Source: Cadophora sp. MPI-SDFR-AT-0126
Taxonomy: Eukaryota; Ascomycota; Leotiomycetes; Helotiales; Ploettnerulaceae
Length of the DNA stretch: 64,000 bases
NCBI GenBank assembly: GCA_020747065.1
Contig: JAGMVK010000008.1
Location: 1-64,000 of the forward strand
Direction: 5' to 3'
The translations under genes and the position numbers were made by a program. Of this stretch, positions 11,081-22,866 are shown piece by piece; the stretch's first letter is position 1; every line of letters starts with the position of its first letter. The notes under the pieces were generated by a model that had not been told where the DNA came from, ran no database searches, and saw nothing but the letters and a program-made list of their open reading frames with translations.

Positions 11081-12420
11081 ATGTTGCTCACTAAACAGCC
11101 AGCCCATCACGGTCACAAGTCGTTCCATGACTGTCCACCACCTACGCCGCCGCCCACTTCGCCTTTCTCTCCCGCGGTGAAAGAAACTGACAAGGCACTT
11201 CCCCGTCTGCCGCCGTCTACCTCGTCTTCCTCGTCTTCCTCGTCTTCCTTTCCCATAGTAATAGCAACCGACAAGGCGCTTCCCCCTCTGCCGCCCCCCA
11301 CTTCTGGCTTCGCTCCCATCGTAAAAGGATCTGGCAAGGCCCTTCCTCCTCTGCCACCGGCTACCTCATCATCGACCCCACCCCGGATATCGACACCTCC
11401 CCATGGCCTGCTGCCCCCGGCGGTGGCCTTCCCGCAACCTCGACAAACTCCACCAAAGTTCAGCCTATGGCCAGCTACCAACTTCTGAACAATGGCAAGG
11501 TGCTGAAGAATCGATGGGGAATTGGTTGTATGCCAAGACAGAAGAAGATAAGTGGAAGTAAGAGAAGAAAAGACGCGGCAGGAATTGTTACGTTTAGAGC
11601 AACGAAAGGTCAAGCAAGATGTGCTGCGGACGGCATTGACAGGAGGAATCCCACCACACCTGATTCCTATGGTCTTCGCCGGGATGGGTAATGGCCATCT
11701 CCCAAGCGCAAGCTTGGAGTGGGCCCAGCATCATATGGGACACCATCTTCAGCAGCAACAGCTTCAACAACATCCGCAATTGCTACCTGATCAAAACTCA
11801 GGCGTCTCCTAAACAGCAGCGCACCGTGTCTGGTCTACCTTCGCAACGATACGGTTCCTCAGCCTGGGCAGTCTCATCAGCCACAGGGTTCAGACGTCTC
11901 ATCTATCTAGGCCGGATGCAGTAGAAATGCGAATCCACTCACCTCTACCAGGTAATTTAATATGCAGATACTTCCTGGCCAACTGGGCCATCCTCTGCAT
12001 AGACCACAGACTGCTCAGCAATCGCAGCAGGAGTCACTGTCATCACTATCCATCTCTTTCCACCACTGGCAACCTCCCACCACACCATAAGCATGTATGG
12101 CCAGTGCGAGTCAACCTACAAACCCTTCAGGCAAGCACTCATAGTGCGTTTCATTTTCAGAAACACAGGACTAATTAAATCCCATTCAGATCACACCTCA
12201 TCCCCGAAAAACATAACGCTAAAGGATCTCAGCAAGCAGCACTCCATCCACCCCGCAACCCGAATACACATCCCCACGCTTCTCCGAGCCCAGATCCCCT
12301 GTCTCGAACACGGCATCAAGCAGGCGTCGAGGCCTCTCCGGCCAAAGAAGTGACCCCTCCTGGGCCTTGAGTCGTGCGGACGAGCCACTGGCCGTCATCC
12401 ACATACAGAAGGCGGCTTAG
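11081..12420 (+). pseudogene. Decayed conserved Pro/Gln-rich protein gene
   Basis: The ATG at 11081 opens a 135-codon frame with three DKALPPLPP-type Pro units and a Ser run coded by a tandem CCTCGTCTT repeat. The sequence then changes frame: 11478-11545 reads SEQWQGAEE and WLYAKTEEDKW, and 11552-11812 reads REEKTRQELLRLEQRKVKQD then GGIPPHLIPMVFAGMG and ASLEWAQHH plus a Gln/His run. Further down another frame gives SLSISFHHWQPPTTP. This order matches a conserved fungal Pro/Gln-rich protein remembered from many ascomycetes, whose function is not known to me. At least three frame changes and several stops are present; one gap (GTAATTTAATATGCAG, ~11952) could be an intron. It is probably non-functional. 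Confidence 0.6.
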
Positions 12421-15040
12421 GCCAGACAGTGGCATCGGCTCCCTCTTCTCCATGAACAACGCAAGGGACAGTGCTAAGAGGCGGCGCGGGGTTGCCGAAG
12501 TATGAGCCTTTGACGATGCACTGAATAATACGGCAAGAACTGCTCAAATAGCAGTATAATAGGAGACATATTTGTTGTAATACGGGCAATATGATGCACG
12601 GAGAGTAAATCAAACAGCTTTAATTCGGAGCTATTGAATGGGAAATTCGCCATTAGTATACAAAAACGGAGTGAAGTGGTCTGATATTATACCCCTCATT
12701 CGCAACATCTACCTTCGCGCAGAAGAATACAAAGGATATGCAATTTGCGAATTAAAAATTCAAACTTTGTCATAACTCAAATCCCGAACCAAGCCGAAAT
12801 TCAACGTGGTAAACTCGGGTCGTGAAAGCACGCCATCTAAGACTGACCCCCAATCACCTTCACGGCCAACTTTGCTTGTGAAGACGGGTGGGAAACGGCA
12901 TATGCCGAGCTGACTCGTATTTTGTGGTCGGAAGGTTCCCGGGGAAAAAGAGGCGCCATGAAAGGGATGTGGGGACGGGAAGGCCGGAAAAGGGAAATAT
13001 AGTACTGTGGAGAAAGATCGAAAAATAAGTTCGCGAATAGCGGTTTTGGCTAAGGGAGGATCTGAATTTCAGAGATAGTAGTGGATAAAGTTGAGTTTGT
13101 TCCGTGATGAGTTTGGTTGAACTTAAATCGAGATCGCATTTTTCTCCATCCCTTCCGCCACGTGATCCGCCCCAGTTCCCGCTCTTGCCCTCGGACTGTA
13201 CTACGTACAATTCGGACTGCTCCGTTTTGAAATACGAATAAACGACGTGAGGTTTCTTGCGATTGCATTTTCTTTGCTGACGTTACTGAATCCTCGAATT
13301 GTGATTGGAAATTAGTCTGCGATTACTTAGGTGCAAGCAGGTGATTGGTCTACCACCCTCGAATGCACGTCGTACGAAAGTACACGGCCATAATCGCCTC
13401 ACATTTAACCAATAGATCCGGGTCGACCTTCACGCCCGAAACCACACGCCCGTCCCCTTCTCCTGTCCTGAAAAATGAGACACTGGAGAATACGGAGTAG
13501 ACATTCGTCGAATCACATTATTTCTAGCCTCCTGGGGGCGGCTTGTGTCTCCCTTGCACTCGAGTCAAGTGATCTACCGTTTCGGATCGATCGATATAGC
13601 AATGCTGGCCAAGGCGATCCTGATGCGAATTCTGGAGGAGAGAGCGTCTAGGGAAGTTCCGCTCATCTGCCGTGTGGGTGGGTCCACACGCTCAGATACA
13701 AAACCCTAACTAGAAATGGTTCTACCACTAATCGCTTTTCAAGAACATTCGGCCCATCCGTACATCGTAGAATAATCTTCCTGGTCGTTTTCGCGATGCG
13801 GAAGTCTGTGGCTTGGTGATAATCGTCGAATACTATGCGCTTAACGTCACTTCGCTCGATTCTGGAAAGGCCAGTTCATTTTCAGACGAATTACGCTACC
13901 TAGATAAGATATTGAATCGCAATTACTCCGCAGTCTTTGAGGCATAGAAGTAGAGCGCGAGTACGAGACCAGATATCAAAGTCAAAGAATCATTAGAAGT
14001 CGATTGGATCTTCGAACCCAGAAGCGTTAGAACTCCATCACAAAAAACGGTGGCATCCCGGTCCTTCTAGCTTTGGTATTTCGGATGCGTGGCACGAGTC
14101 ACGTTGTAACTCTCGACAGATCTTCCCGTCCTAACAAAATCTTGCGCACTCCATCTCATCACTCTCTGCAGCAGTTTAATTTCTCCCGGAAGGCAACATT
14201 TCCACCTTTGATCCTATCAAACGTTAAACCCTGTACGTCCGCCCGTTTTCAAATCCTCTCGCATGTCAATTGATATCACGCTGCATTCGTTTATGCAAGG
14301 GCAAATTCTTTCGAAATATTTTGCATTTCAACGTCCTATTTCTTACATTGTGACTTGTCAAGCAAGAAGTAGGAGTACTCTTAGGATATATCCAACAATG
14401 GTACATGTGGTGATACCCGATTCAAAGCTTTTTGGATGATTGCAAAGGTGTGGCCCGTGACGTCGAAACAAGCTTCATGCATCGTCACCGAGGACATAAC
14501 CGAGGTGCGATGCGTTCAACAAACGACGATACCGGGATAAATATACAGGGAAATATGATGTATCGTGATTTCCTCACTCTTGCCCTAGACCATTGAAAAT
14601 TTTGCGCAAACTTAAAAGGCTGAATATAGTTGAACTGAATGAGTCGCCATGCTTACAGAAGGAAGGAAATGAAGAAAGTTTTCTTGATAAAAAGAGAGTA
14701 CGGATGTGTGATTGGATCACTTTGACCCAGTATGGCGGACGTTCGCGGTTCGGGAAAGATGGTTCGAAGACCGTGCGACACAAAGGATGCCATTACGATT
14801 CATAGCTTTCCCCGCACTAATGGATTTGTGGTCCCCCACAACAGATTGACGAGCGGAAGGGATGGATGGAATAAATCGGATCCTGGCATGGTAACTAGAC
14901 TGTATAGAGTTCCCTACAATCTTTTTTGACTGTTGCAGCGGCTATCGTAGAATATCGAGTCAATTCAATGGAACCTCCTCCACAGGATGAATTGTTATAT
15001 GATATTTTTTTAATGATCCATTGCTGATGCATCTCAACAA
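12421..15040. other. Intergenic, no convincing gene
   Basis: No frame with recognised domains on either strand. It holds a short stretch similar to the end of the duplicated block (13545-13625). The right edge should contain the original promoter and leader of the kinase gene, now separated from it by the MITE. Confidence 0.4.
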
Positions 15041-15048
15041 TGTCGAAG

Positions 15049-15586
15049 CAGAGTGTGAAATAAGTCAGTCAGTCAGTTATCAGCTGAGTTTGGAATCTCA
15101 GCTGACTGACGCCAATTAAGTCGAGCATTTTGAACTGACTTACGGACTTAGCTAGCTTATAAGCGCTGATAAGCCCGATTAGAAAACAAAATATGAGGGC
15201 TTCAAGGGAATTAAGTAGGCTACTCCCCTAAAATTTAAGGCACCCACGGACTACCCTAAAATTCAGGCAGGTCGCTCCCTAAAAGCTACCCCACTTTGAC
15301 CAGAATTTTTCGCTCCCAGGGGTCGAGTGCAAATTGCGCATTTGTACCCGAGAAACACACCCTAATACACCCTAAGTTCAAGCTTATTTGCTCCAAAACA
15401 GACCCCAAAAGCGTCAAAATCAAGGCTCTTAGCTTATAAGTCGGCTGATGGTCAGAAATTTCTCAACTGATTGACTTACGTTAATTAATTAAGTCGAGCA
15501 TTTTGAACTGACTTACTGACTGATGCCACCATTAGCTTACCAGCCATCAGTACTGACTTAAATCGAGTGGCTTATTACAGACTCTG
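15049..15586. mobile_element. hAT-type MITE inserted in the kinase start codon
   Basis: Non-autonomous 538-bp element. It starts CAGAGTGTGAAATAAG and its other end, reverse-complemented, starts CAGAGTCTGTAATAAG. It is flanked by a perfect 8-bp target duplication TGTCGAAG (15041-15048 and 15587-15594), the length expected for hAT transposition. Inside, a ~35-bp direct repeat containing AGTCGAGCATTTTGAACTGA occurs near 15118 and 15499, and GTCAGT-type motifs crowd both ends. No coding capacity. The perfect duplication indicates a relatively recent insertion. Confidence 0.9.
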
Positions 15587-15587
15587 T

Positions 15588-17809
15588 GTCGAAGACTGCT
15601 GGCAGTAAGCCATCATTGACTCCTGGTCTCTTCAGTCCCACGACAAATCCCTTTCATCAACCTTCTTCTCTATCAAATGGAACTCGTTATTCGATTCGAT
15701 TCCTCCATCCTCTGAAGATGCATAAAGTTCGAGAGTGAGTTATCTTCGCTTTATCGTCCTTGTGCAATCCTTTGGCCGTCCCAACCGGCATTGGCCGCGA
15801 CCGGATTTTACGGCAACCACAGCCTTCCTACCGGTTCAACCACTTCAAATGATCGACTCATCTATGGGCTTGTGCTTTTGAGTGGTTTTGATTCAATTTA
15901 TTCATTACCTTCAGCCTGCGAAAGGTTTCATACGGCATAACGCCATTACTAAGACTGACATACGCAAATTAGAACCCAGAAAGCACAAGTCGAACAGGAC
16001 TTCATTACGGGACGGAAGCTGATAAATCAATACGAAATCATCGATGAGATTGGCAGAGGTGTTCATGGCAAGGTCAAATTGGCTCGTAGTCTGGAGACGG
16101 GTGACCACGTTGCCATCAAAATAATGCAACGCTTCTCCAGGAAGCGTCGTCTTGGGCGGGTCAATGTCTCGCCGGAGAATAAGACCAAGAGAGAGATTGC
16201 TATTCTTAAGAAGATCCGCCACCCTAATGTCATCCGCCTGCTGGAAGTCATCGATGACCCCGAGTTGAAGAAGATATACATGGTGTTGGAACATGTCGAG
16301 CTTGGAGAGATTATATGGCGCAAGAAGGGCGTCCCACAAATATGTTTCTACGAGCGATGGCGAATTGAAAGGGAGGAAAGAGGAGAGAAGGATACGGGCG
16401 ACGATGAAAAGTTCATCAAGATGATTGAACAGCATCGGCAACGAAGGGAGGTGAAGAGAGCGACGCTCTCTCAACTTCGACTTGCCCAAGGACAAGGTGA
16501 CTATTGGAGTTTGGAAAATAATGAGGAGGAAGAAGACGGACCACTTTCACAGCAAGCAACGCGCAATTCCTCGCAGAATTTGTCTCATCCCCACGGATCC
16601 ATGATTAGGTCCAACCCTGGCTCCCGTTTCCCACCGAGAGCTGCATCACGAACACCATCTTCACCTAGTTCTCGTGCCCACACGCCATTTCCAACACAAT
16701 TTGACATTCCTCCGACGGATAGCGACAATGACGAGACTCTAAGCCTATTCCCGTCCATTTCGTCCAACTATGGTTCCGCAAGTGCTCTCGACGGCACCAG
16801 CCCTGGCTCCTGTCCTGATGATCTTCCGTATTGTGGGAGATCTCCCAGCAAGGCTAATAGTACCATCTCGCACATGTCATCAGTTGATGATATACAACAC
16901 GATGCTTTTGATGACAGTTACTCCTACGTTCCTTGTTTCACTATAGATCAAGCACGGTCGGCCTTCCGTGATACGGTGCTGGGGTTGGAGTATCTTCACT
17001 ACCAAGGAATCGTTCATCGAGATATCAAGCCTGCCAACTTACTATGGAGCAAGGATCAGGGCGTCAAAATATCGGATTTTGGAGGCTCTTATTTCGGCAG
17101 ACCCATCAGAGAAGGCGAGACGGAAGAGAACATCTCTGAAGCTGATGCCACCGATTTCGATGACGACATTGAGCTCGCCAAAACCGTGGGCACACCAGCT
17201 TTCTTCGCTCCAGAGCTGTGCTACACAGACCTCGGTGTCGAACAGCCGAAGGTCACAGAACAAATCGATGTCTGGTCCTTGGGCATCACTCTTTACTGTC
17301 TCATCTTCGCTCGCATCCCATTCTTGGCCGACGATGAATACCAACTGTTCCGATGCATTGCGAAGAATGATGTGTACATTCCAAGACGACGCCTCAAGGC
17401 AGTCTACCCATCATGCACGACTTCACAAACAGATCTGATTAAACGCATAGGGCCGTCAGCTGGCCCGTATAGAGAAGAAGGAGAACTCGCGTTCGAGGAT
17501 ATTAACGATGAATTGTACGATCTGCTTCGCAGGATGCTGATCAAGGACCCCGTCGAGCGAATGAAGTTGATGGAGGTCAAACGTCACCCATGGGTGATTC
17601 GCGGTATTGACAACATTGTCGGCTGGCTCGACGACTCAGACCCATCACAGAAGACTGCCGGTCGAAGGATCCCACTCAATGATCGTGAATTGGAGCGTGC
17701 CGTTGTACCAATCACTTGCCTTGAGCGTGCTCGCTCGGCGCTTAAGAAGGTTGTGGGAAAGGTAATTGGCGTCATGAGGAGTGAAGCAAGGAGTGAAGGC
17801 TCTTGCTGA
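15588..17809 (+). CDS. Fungal CaMKK/SnRK1-activating-type Ser/Thr kinase, start codon lost to a MITE
   Basis: Exon 1 (to 15734) and exon 2 (15973-17809) are joined across a 238-nt intron (GTGAGT..TTAG, ACTGAC branch) in one frame. Counted from the original ATG (whose A is at 15040, now 538 bp away) the protein is 661 residues: MSKTAGSKPSLTPGLFSP.., then MHKVRETQ before the kinase domain. Kinase marks: EIGRGVHGKVK (res ~75-85), VAIK Lys 99, HRDIKPANLL with catalytic Asp ~400, DFG ~418, FFAPEL ~462. A long Ser/acidic insert (res ~190-365) lies between the lobes, as in fungal relatives of Elm1/Sak1/Tos3 and Ssp1, which phosphorylate AMPK/Snf1-type kinases. All catalytic residues are present. The present copy begins GTG TCG AAG; the next in-frame ATG (15718) would still include the full kinase domain. 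A downstream frame near 17781-17969 may be the original tail. Confidence 0.8.
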
Positions 17810-20800
17810 ACCGAATCGCCATAGCAAAGAACCACGCATACACGGAAAAAGGCACAGAGAGCGTCCCACGAAGGCGGCGGGCGCTCCGAGTCAACTGACG
17901 ACTGAAAAGGTGAATGCGTCGGCCGCGAGGCAGATCAAGGAGCTGGCAGAGCTTGTCACATCAATATAGTCACCGATGCTTGGATTAAACCAATGAGAAA
18001 CATGCTTCCAATACCTACATTTTAACACATTATGGTCTCACCACTGATCATTATCCAGCCCCCTTGTCGCTCCCATACGACGATACATTCTCCCACACCA
18101 TCATCAATGCCTCCCCTTATGCCCCCCACGAACCAAGATGCGACGTTTGTAAGTGTCTGCCCTACTCCCCCGTCCGCCAAACCATCCATGTATAGCATTA
18201 GTTAAGCTTAACCCAAGCTTCCCAATGAAGTTGACTTTAATAATCTGGCTGAGCACCTTCTTAGCTACCTTGTGCGTCCGGTCGTATTGATATGCTCCTG
18301 TGAGGATAGTTTCAGATATGGAAGCACAAATCGGAAGAGTATGAATAATTGCACGATTGTAGATGCAAGAGTCCGATGGAGCAGCGAAGGTGGCTGGTGG
18401 ATTCTCGATGTACTTGTGACTTCGAATTGGACTGATTGACGGTTGCTAACCTGAAGTTGTAAAGACTCGACGACCTATTGTGGCAATGTACTTATCACAC
18501 TCGGTTGTTCTTCGATTGTAAGATCGTGGGTAGAGCTCGGAGGAGGTATGTCAATGCATGAAGGTGCAGCTGTCGTGCGAAGGAAGCATTGCCAAAATTC
18601 GGGTCTTGGGAAATTGTTGAAGATTCTTTGACAGCAAGACAAAGCAGACTGAGGCCTGCAGATACTGTTTTAGAAACATAGGCAATTAGGCAAGAAAGCA
18701 AAACTCACCCCGATTTGCAAATTTCCAGCCAATGCCAGACCTCGATTCAGAAAGTTCCACGGTTTGCCGTGTTCTGGTTACCGGCGCCCGCGACAAGTTC
18801 TCACTGGAAGACATCTCTGCTCAGCGAAGTAACCGGTCAATTCTTCTCCGCCATCGACAGTTAGAGCACGAGAACCACTCAGGACCCTAACCCTCTACTA
18901 ATCACATAACCCTACCCCTCATACTTGTCACTAAACCTCCTTATCTAACCCTTACGACAATCCCTAACCTCACCCTAATCCTCTCCACCACCGGTAACCC
19001 CACACACCATACTACTCCAAACCGCTCTGTCTACTAACCCTTACTTCTTTAATTTCCCCCCGATCTCAAATCGACTTGCTCCCACTGTTCTTGATTCTAT
19101 TCTGCTGACAGTCATGAATAAAATGCCTATTGGGAACCCTCTCTTTTACATTTCTTCTTCCCCTGCCGGGCGCCTAATACGGACGGGTTCGGGTTTTACA
19201 AATTCCATAATTTGCTTCCTCCCTGCCGGGTGGCTTGTGTCAATGGGTTTGGGTTACAAATCCTTATTTCCCCCTATACTCTTTTCTCATCCTCAAATAT
19301 ATTATACACACCTGCCGCCATGTTCTCATCCAATTACTCTCTATAATCGATCTAAACCCCTCTGCTTCTTCCTTCATCGACTCCCATAAATCCACTGAAT
19401 AATCCCCTTGAAACCCAACACCTTGAATTGCACTGATTAAAAGCCCCTGCTCGTATAATATATAAATCCCAGCCAACATCACATCTATATCCTCACGCGC
19501 CTCCCGAGTCCACAAAAGTGGATGACACACCCTTAAGGTTACAGACACTTAAGACGACCGGCTCTTGACCTGACAAGTCCCTTGAGATGACAAAGTTATC
19601 TGAGATGACAGAGCCTTCTTTAGTGGATACCCGTATGATGACGGAAATAGACGTACCCCGTAGCAGGCGCAATAGTTCCAAATTCACAAAAGGCTTACCG
19701 TACTTAAAAAGGCAATGTATTATTGGAAAGGAGAAGCATACTGGATAGATCCTCTTGCTAGCGAAGATATATCTAGAAATCTTGACCTACTTATTCGTCG
19801 CGCTGCCTCGCGCGCCAAAGTACGCGCGTCCATCAGCACAAAGGTGCGCATCCACTTGCGTAGTACGAGCATGACAACTCGTGCTTTAGCGTGGAGATCC
19901 ATCAACGCTGAGGTTTGTATCCACTTGTAATAAACAATAACGTCAGGGCTGGGTGTGGATCCACTTAAGCAAGGCCGTTGGCATCTTTCTTTACTGACGA
20001 ACCTGCGCACGCTGTACCAAGCGGAGAATATTCAAGGAAAGCGGGCGCTTTGAGGACAATGTCAGTACAAGGTGACCATTGTTAAAATCAGTTTCTGTGG
20101 GCCGTGTGTGAGATATTATCAATGTTGACTTTGTTGTCGGCTTCCGGCTTTTTGTAAATGATATTGAAAACCACGCAGCGATGACATTTACTGTATACCT
20201 AGTGGCAAGTGGTGATGACGACATACTAGACTACTAGTTGCTGACACTTAAGGGGCTTGCCAGTTGCTGACTTTCTATAGCCTTGATCGCGATTGCCCTG
20301 AAACGAAGTGCCCTGAAACGAGGAACGAGAGGAAGGGTGGGCTACCTCAAACTAACCTTAGTACGTAATGCTACGAGCATATTACAGTTAGTTATAAGAC
20401 GAGCAAACTGGTCAGTTTTTACCCTACCGTGCGTCCCAGGAGGGTTGCTTTGAGTTGGTTTCCCATGCTGTATACTGTCCGATTGTTCGAAAATCACAGG
20501 TGTCAGGTGTGCAAGTTTGATAGTTAAGTCTGGGCTATTTTATATTTTGAACAAGACGTGTATTTTTAACATGAGGCCGCACAGATGCTTGCTGCAACAA
20601 CCCAGGATGACAACACAAACTCCGATATAAAATCGCAGTGTAAGTCAGCGTATATGGAAGCGTTACAGGGGTAGAGGTGATCCTGAGATGCCAATGTTCA
20701 TTGGACTGATGGAGGAGTAGGTGGTTGTCATGCGACCCACCTCATCGGAAGGTAATCGAGATCACACATGTGCTTTTTCATTGATCTTGATATTTGCCAT

Positions 20801-21525
20801 GCATCTTGATTCCTGGTAAAATAATGGCATGAATGTTGTTGGGCTTGAGTGGCTTGTGACCTTACTTTGGCGAACGCCACACGAAGCGGGGAAGGTGTTT
20901 AGGGGGCAAGGAGCAACGTCCTACATTAGAGGGAGAGGTTTCTGGGAATCTGTTGGCATGTGAAGGATCGAGTGATTGACATTATTTTTATTTTTTTATT
21001 TTTATTTTTTTTAAAGAATATGAATAAATTGATCACTTCTGTAGAATAATTGGTGGCAATCTCTAAGGTTATTGTAACTCGTGGGCCTTTGCCATAGCTG
21101 CTCGCATAGCGGGGTAACATTTAAGTGGAGCTTGAAACAAATCAAGATAATCTGAACAAAATTTCAACAGTAGATCAGCAATTATAAACTAAACCTTGAT
21201 CTTGATAACGATTAAAAGGCCCAATATGCCAAAGTTGACACTGGTTGGTGGGATTGGAAGTCCGGTGCCAAGGCAAGGAAACGGGAGCCAGTTAACGGGG
21301 CTTGCGGAGTGCCAAAGACATCAGACGTGAGGGCGTTGGTAGGGATAAGAACGACATTGCTCTCCTTGGCTTGTGGATTTATTCTAACACATAGTTACAC
21401 ATACAAAGACACGATACCTCTTCGACTCATTTCTCACTCTACATTCAACTACAGACGCCTTAAGCACGAATTCTCGATACTTTTGATTTACAGAGCCAAG
21501 AGAGTTCTCAGTTCAACAATACAGA
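17810..21525. other. Long intergenic stretch with small repeats
   Basis: 17810-17969 holds an open frame (HRERPTKAAGAPSQLTTEKV.. ending at 17969) one base off the kinase frame. 18880-19030 is rich in non-tandem CCCTAA-like words. 19145-19260 contains a diverged tandem duplication around CCCTGCCGGG. 19820-19975 contains three diverged copies of a CATCAn..ATCCACTT motif. 20980-21012 is a T-rich tract. 20305-20330 repeats TGCCCTGAAACGA. No gene, tRNA or complete transposon was recognised. Confidence 0.4.
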
Positions 21526-22286
21526 ATGGAGACTGTGAATAACCTCGCATCGGCGACTTCTCGCGCTATTTGGGGAATGGGAACAGTACTAACGAAGCCT
21601 AGGCAGGTGCGACTACAGGAGCCATCCACCCTGAGCCCAACACAAGCAAGACAGGCGCGGCATCCGCCAACCAACTCACCAGCATTTCTTCCGACGAGCC
21701 CACCTCCTCAAATAACTACTCCGGTTTGGGCGCAGCAGCCTCCGTCTCCGCCGATCCGAGTTCCGCCTCCCAAGAGACGAAGAAACAGCAAGGTGCTGAT
21801 CGTCCTTCCCAAACTCCTGGCGGAGAGGGGAGTGATAGGATTAACGAGACAAAGAAAGAGGCCGAGGATGCGGCAGCTGCGGAAGAAAGCGGATCTGCTC
21901 TAAAGGGAGGGGACGGGGGAGAGGAGGATGGTCCGCAGAAGGAAAGTCATCGAAGTGGGACGGGGGAGCAGTATGTGAAGAGCACTGGGGTAAAGGCCGA
22001 AGGGGGAGATTTTGATGTTGGGAAACCCGGGGCGGGACTAGGGGCTGATCGTGAGCTCCCTTCGTTTACATGGTACGAAATTGGGAGGTTACTAATGAGT
22101 AGAATAGGTCTGTTCGAAGAAAGGGGAGTTCATCGCGAGCAGCCGGGTGAGGGTTCACCTACTGGCAAGGAGGAAGCCAGTGGTGCCGCTGACTCGAAGT
22201 CTGGAAAGTCAAGTTTGGCAGAGAAGATCAAAGCGAAGCTGCACATTACCAAGGATAAGGAACGACTTCTCGGCTTGGGTGATTGA
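21526..22286 (+). pseudogene. Small hydrophilic conserved fungal protein, disrupted N-terminus (possible new intron)
   Basis: The 3' part is clear: a long frame through GAAASVSADPSSASQETKK, then VKAEGGDFDVGKPGAG and, after a 57-nt intron (22051-22107, GTGAGC..TACTAAT..ATAG), RLFEERGVHREQPGEGS and a Lys-rich tail ending at 22286. The 5' part METVNNLASATSRAIWG (21526-21577) resembles the usual start of this fungal family, but a lost base and a TAG (21600-21602) separate it from the rest. A splice from GTGAAT (21535) to CTAG (21602), with a perfect TACTAAC branch, would join ATG GAG ACT to GCA GGT in frame and skip the damage. So it is either a pseudogene or a gene with a newly recruited intron. 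No function is known to me. Confidence 0.6.
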
Positions 22287-22866
22287 CGACGTGTCTTTTG
22301 GGTTGGTGTCTTGGACTGTGTGTTTTTAATGCGTTATGAGATGAGGCGACTCTTGAGATAAGCTTAAGAGGCTTGGATTCTGTAATAGGAATTGGTATTC
22401 GGAATCAACTTGACGCTTTCGATTGCAACGTGCTCTTTGACTAAACAATGAAAGCCAAGACAACATCTTGTGAAGACAGTTTGACGAATAAGAGAGACGC
22501 GTTTGGTACGTATCAGAGTCATCAAGCTATCCATAAGATCTGACGTTTTGGACCTGCAGGCTCATCTTGGGAGACGCTGTGCAGGGGAAATGTCTCGATA
22601 TTCGCATGTGCTTGAGAGACGTATCTCTATCAAAGCACCAGCGACGGCGACATGCGAGAGCGACTCAGTTGGCCATGAATATATGAATAAAAACAATCAG
22701 GTGAGTCTGATTGACAAGGATAATGCAGGGTGATTATGATGTAAATGTATAGGTTGTATCTTGCTATCAATATCAAAAGTAAAAAATTATTTATCTTCTT
22801 CGTATTGGAGAGATGAGTCCAATCAGTCGTTCAAAGTTAGGAATAAGTCTTGGACTTGAGCAAAGC
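22287..22866. other. Intergenic, no gene seen
   Basis: 3' flank of the small-protein gene followed by sequence with no recognised frame; it ends at the target duplication of the hAT-like MITE (22859-22866). Confidence 0.4.

Noticed and set aside
11113..11613. 166-codon minus frame rich in Gly and Glu
   Set aside because: Antisense of the Pro/Ser-rich frame at 11081-11488, whose order matches a known family.
18732..18890. 53-codon plus frame beginning MPDLDSESSTVCRVLVTGAR
   Set aside because: Looks protein-like but too short, no splice partner, no recognised family.
18880..19030. CCCTAA-rich stretch as an interstitial telomere
   Set aside because: The words are scattered and not in tandem; more likely low-complexity C/T/A sequence.
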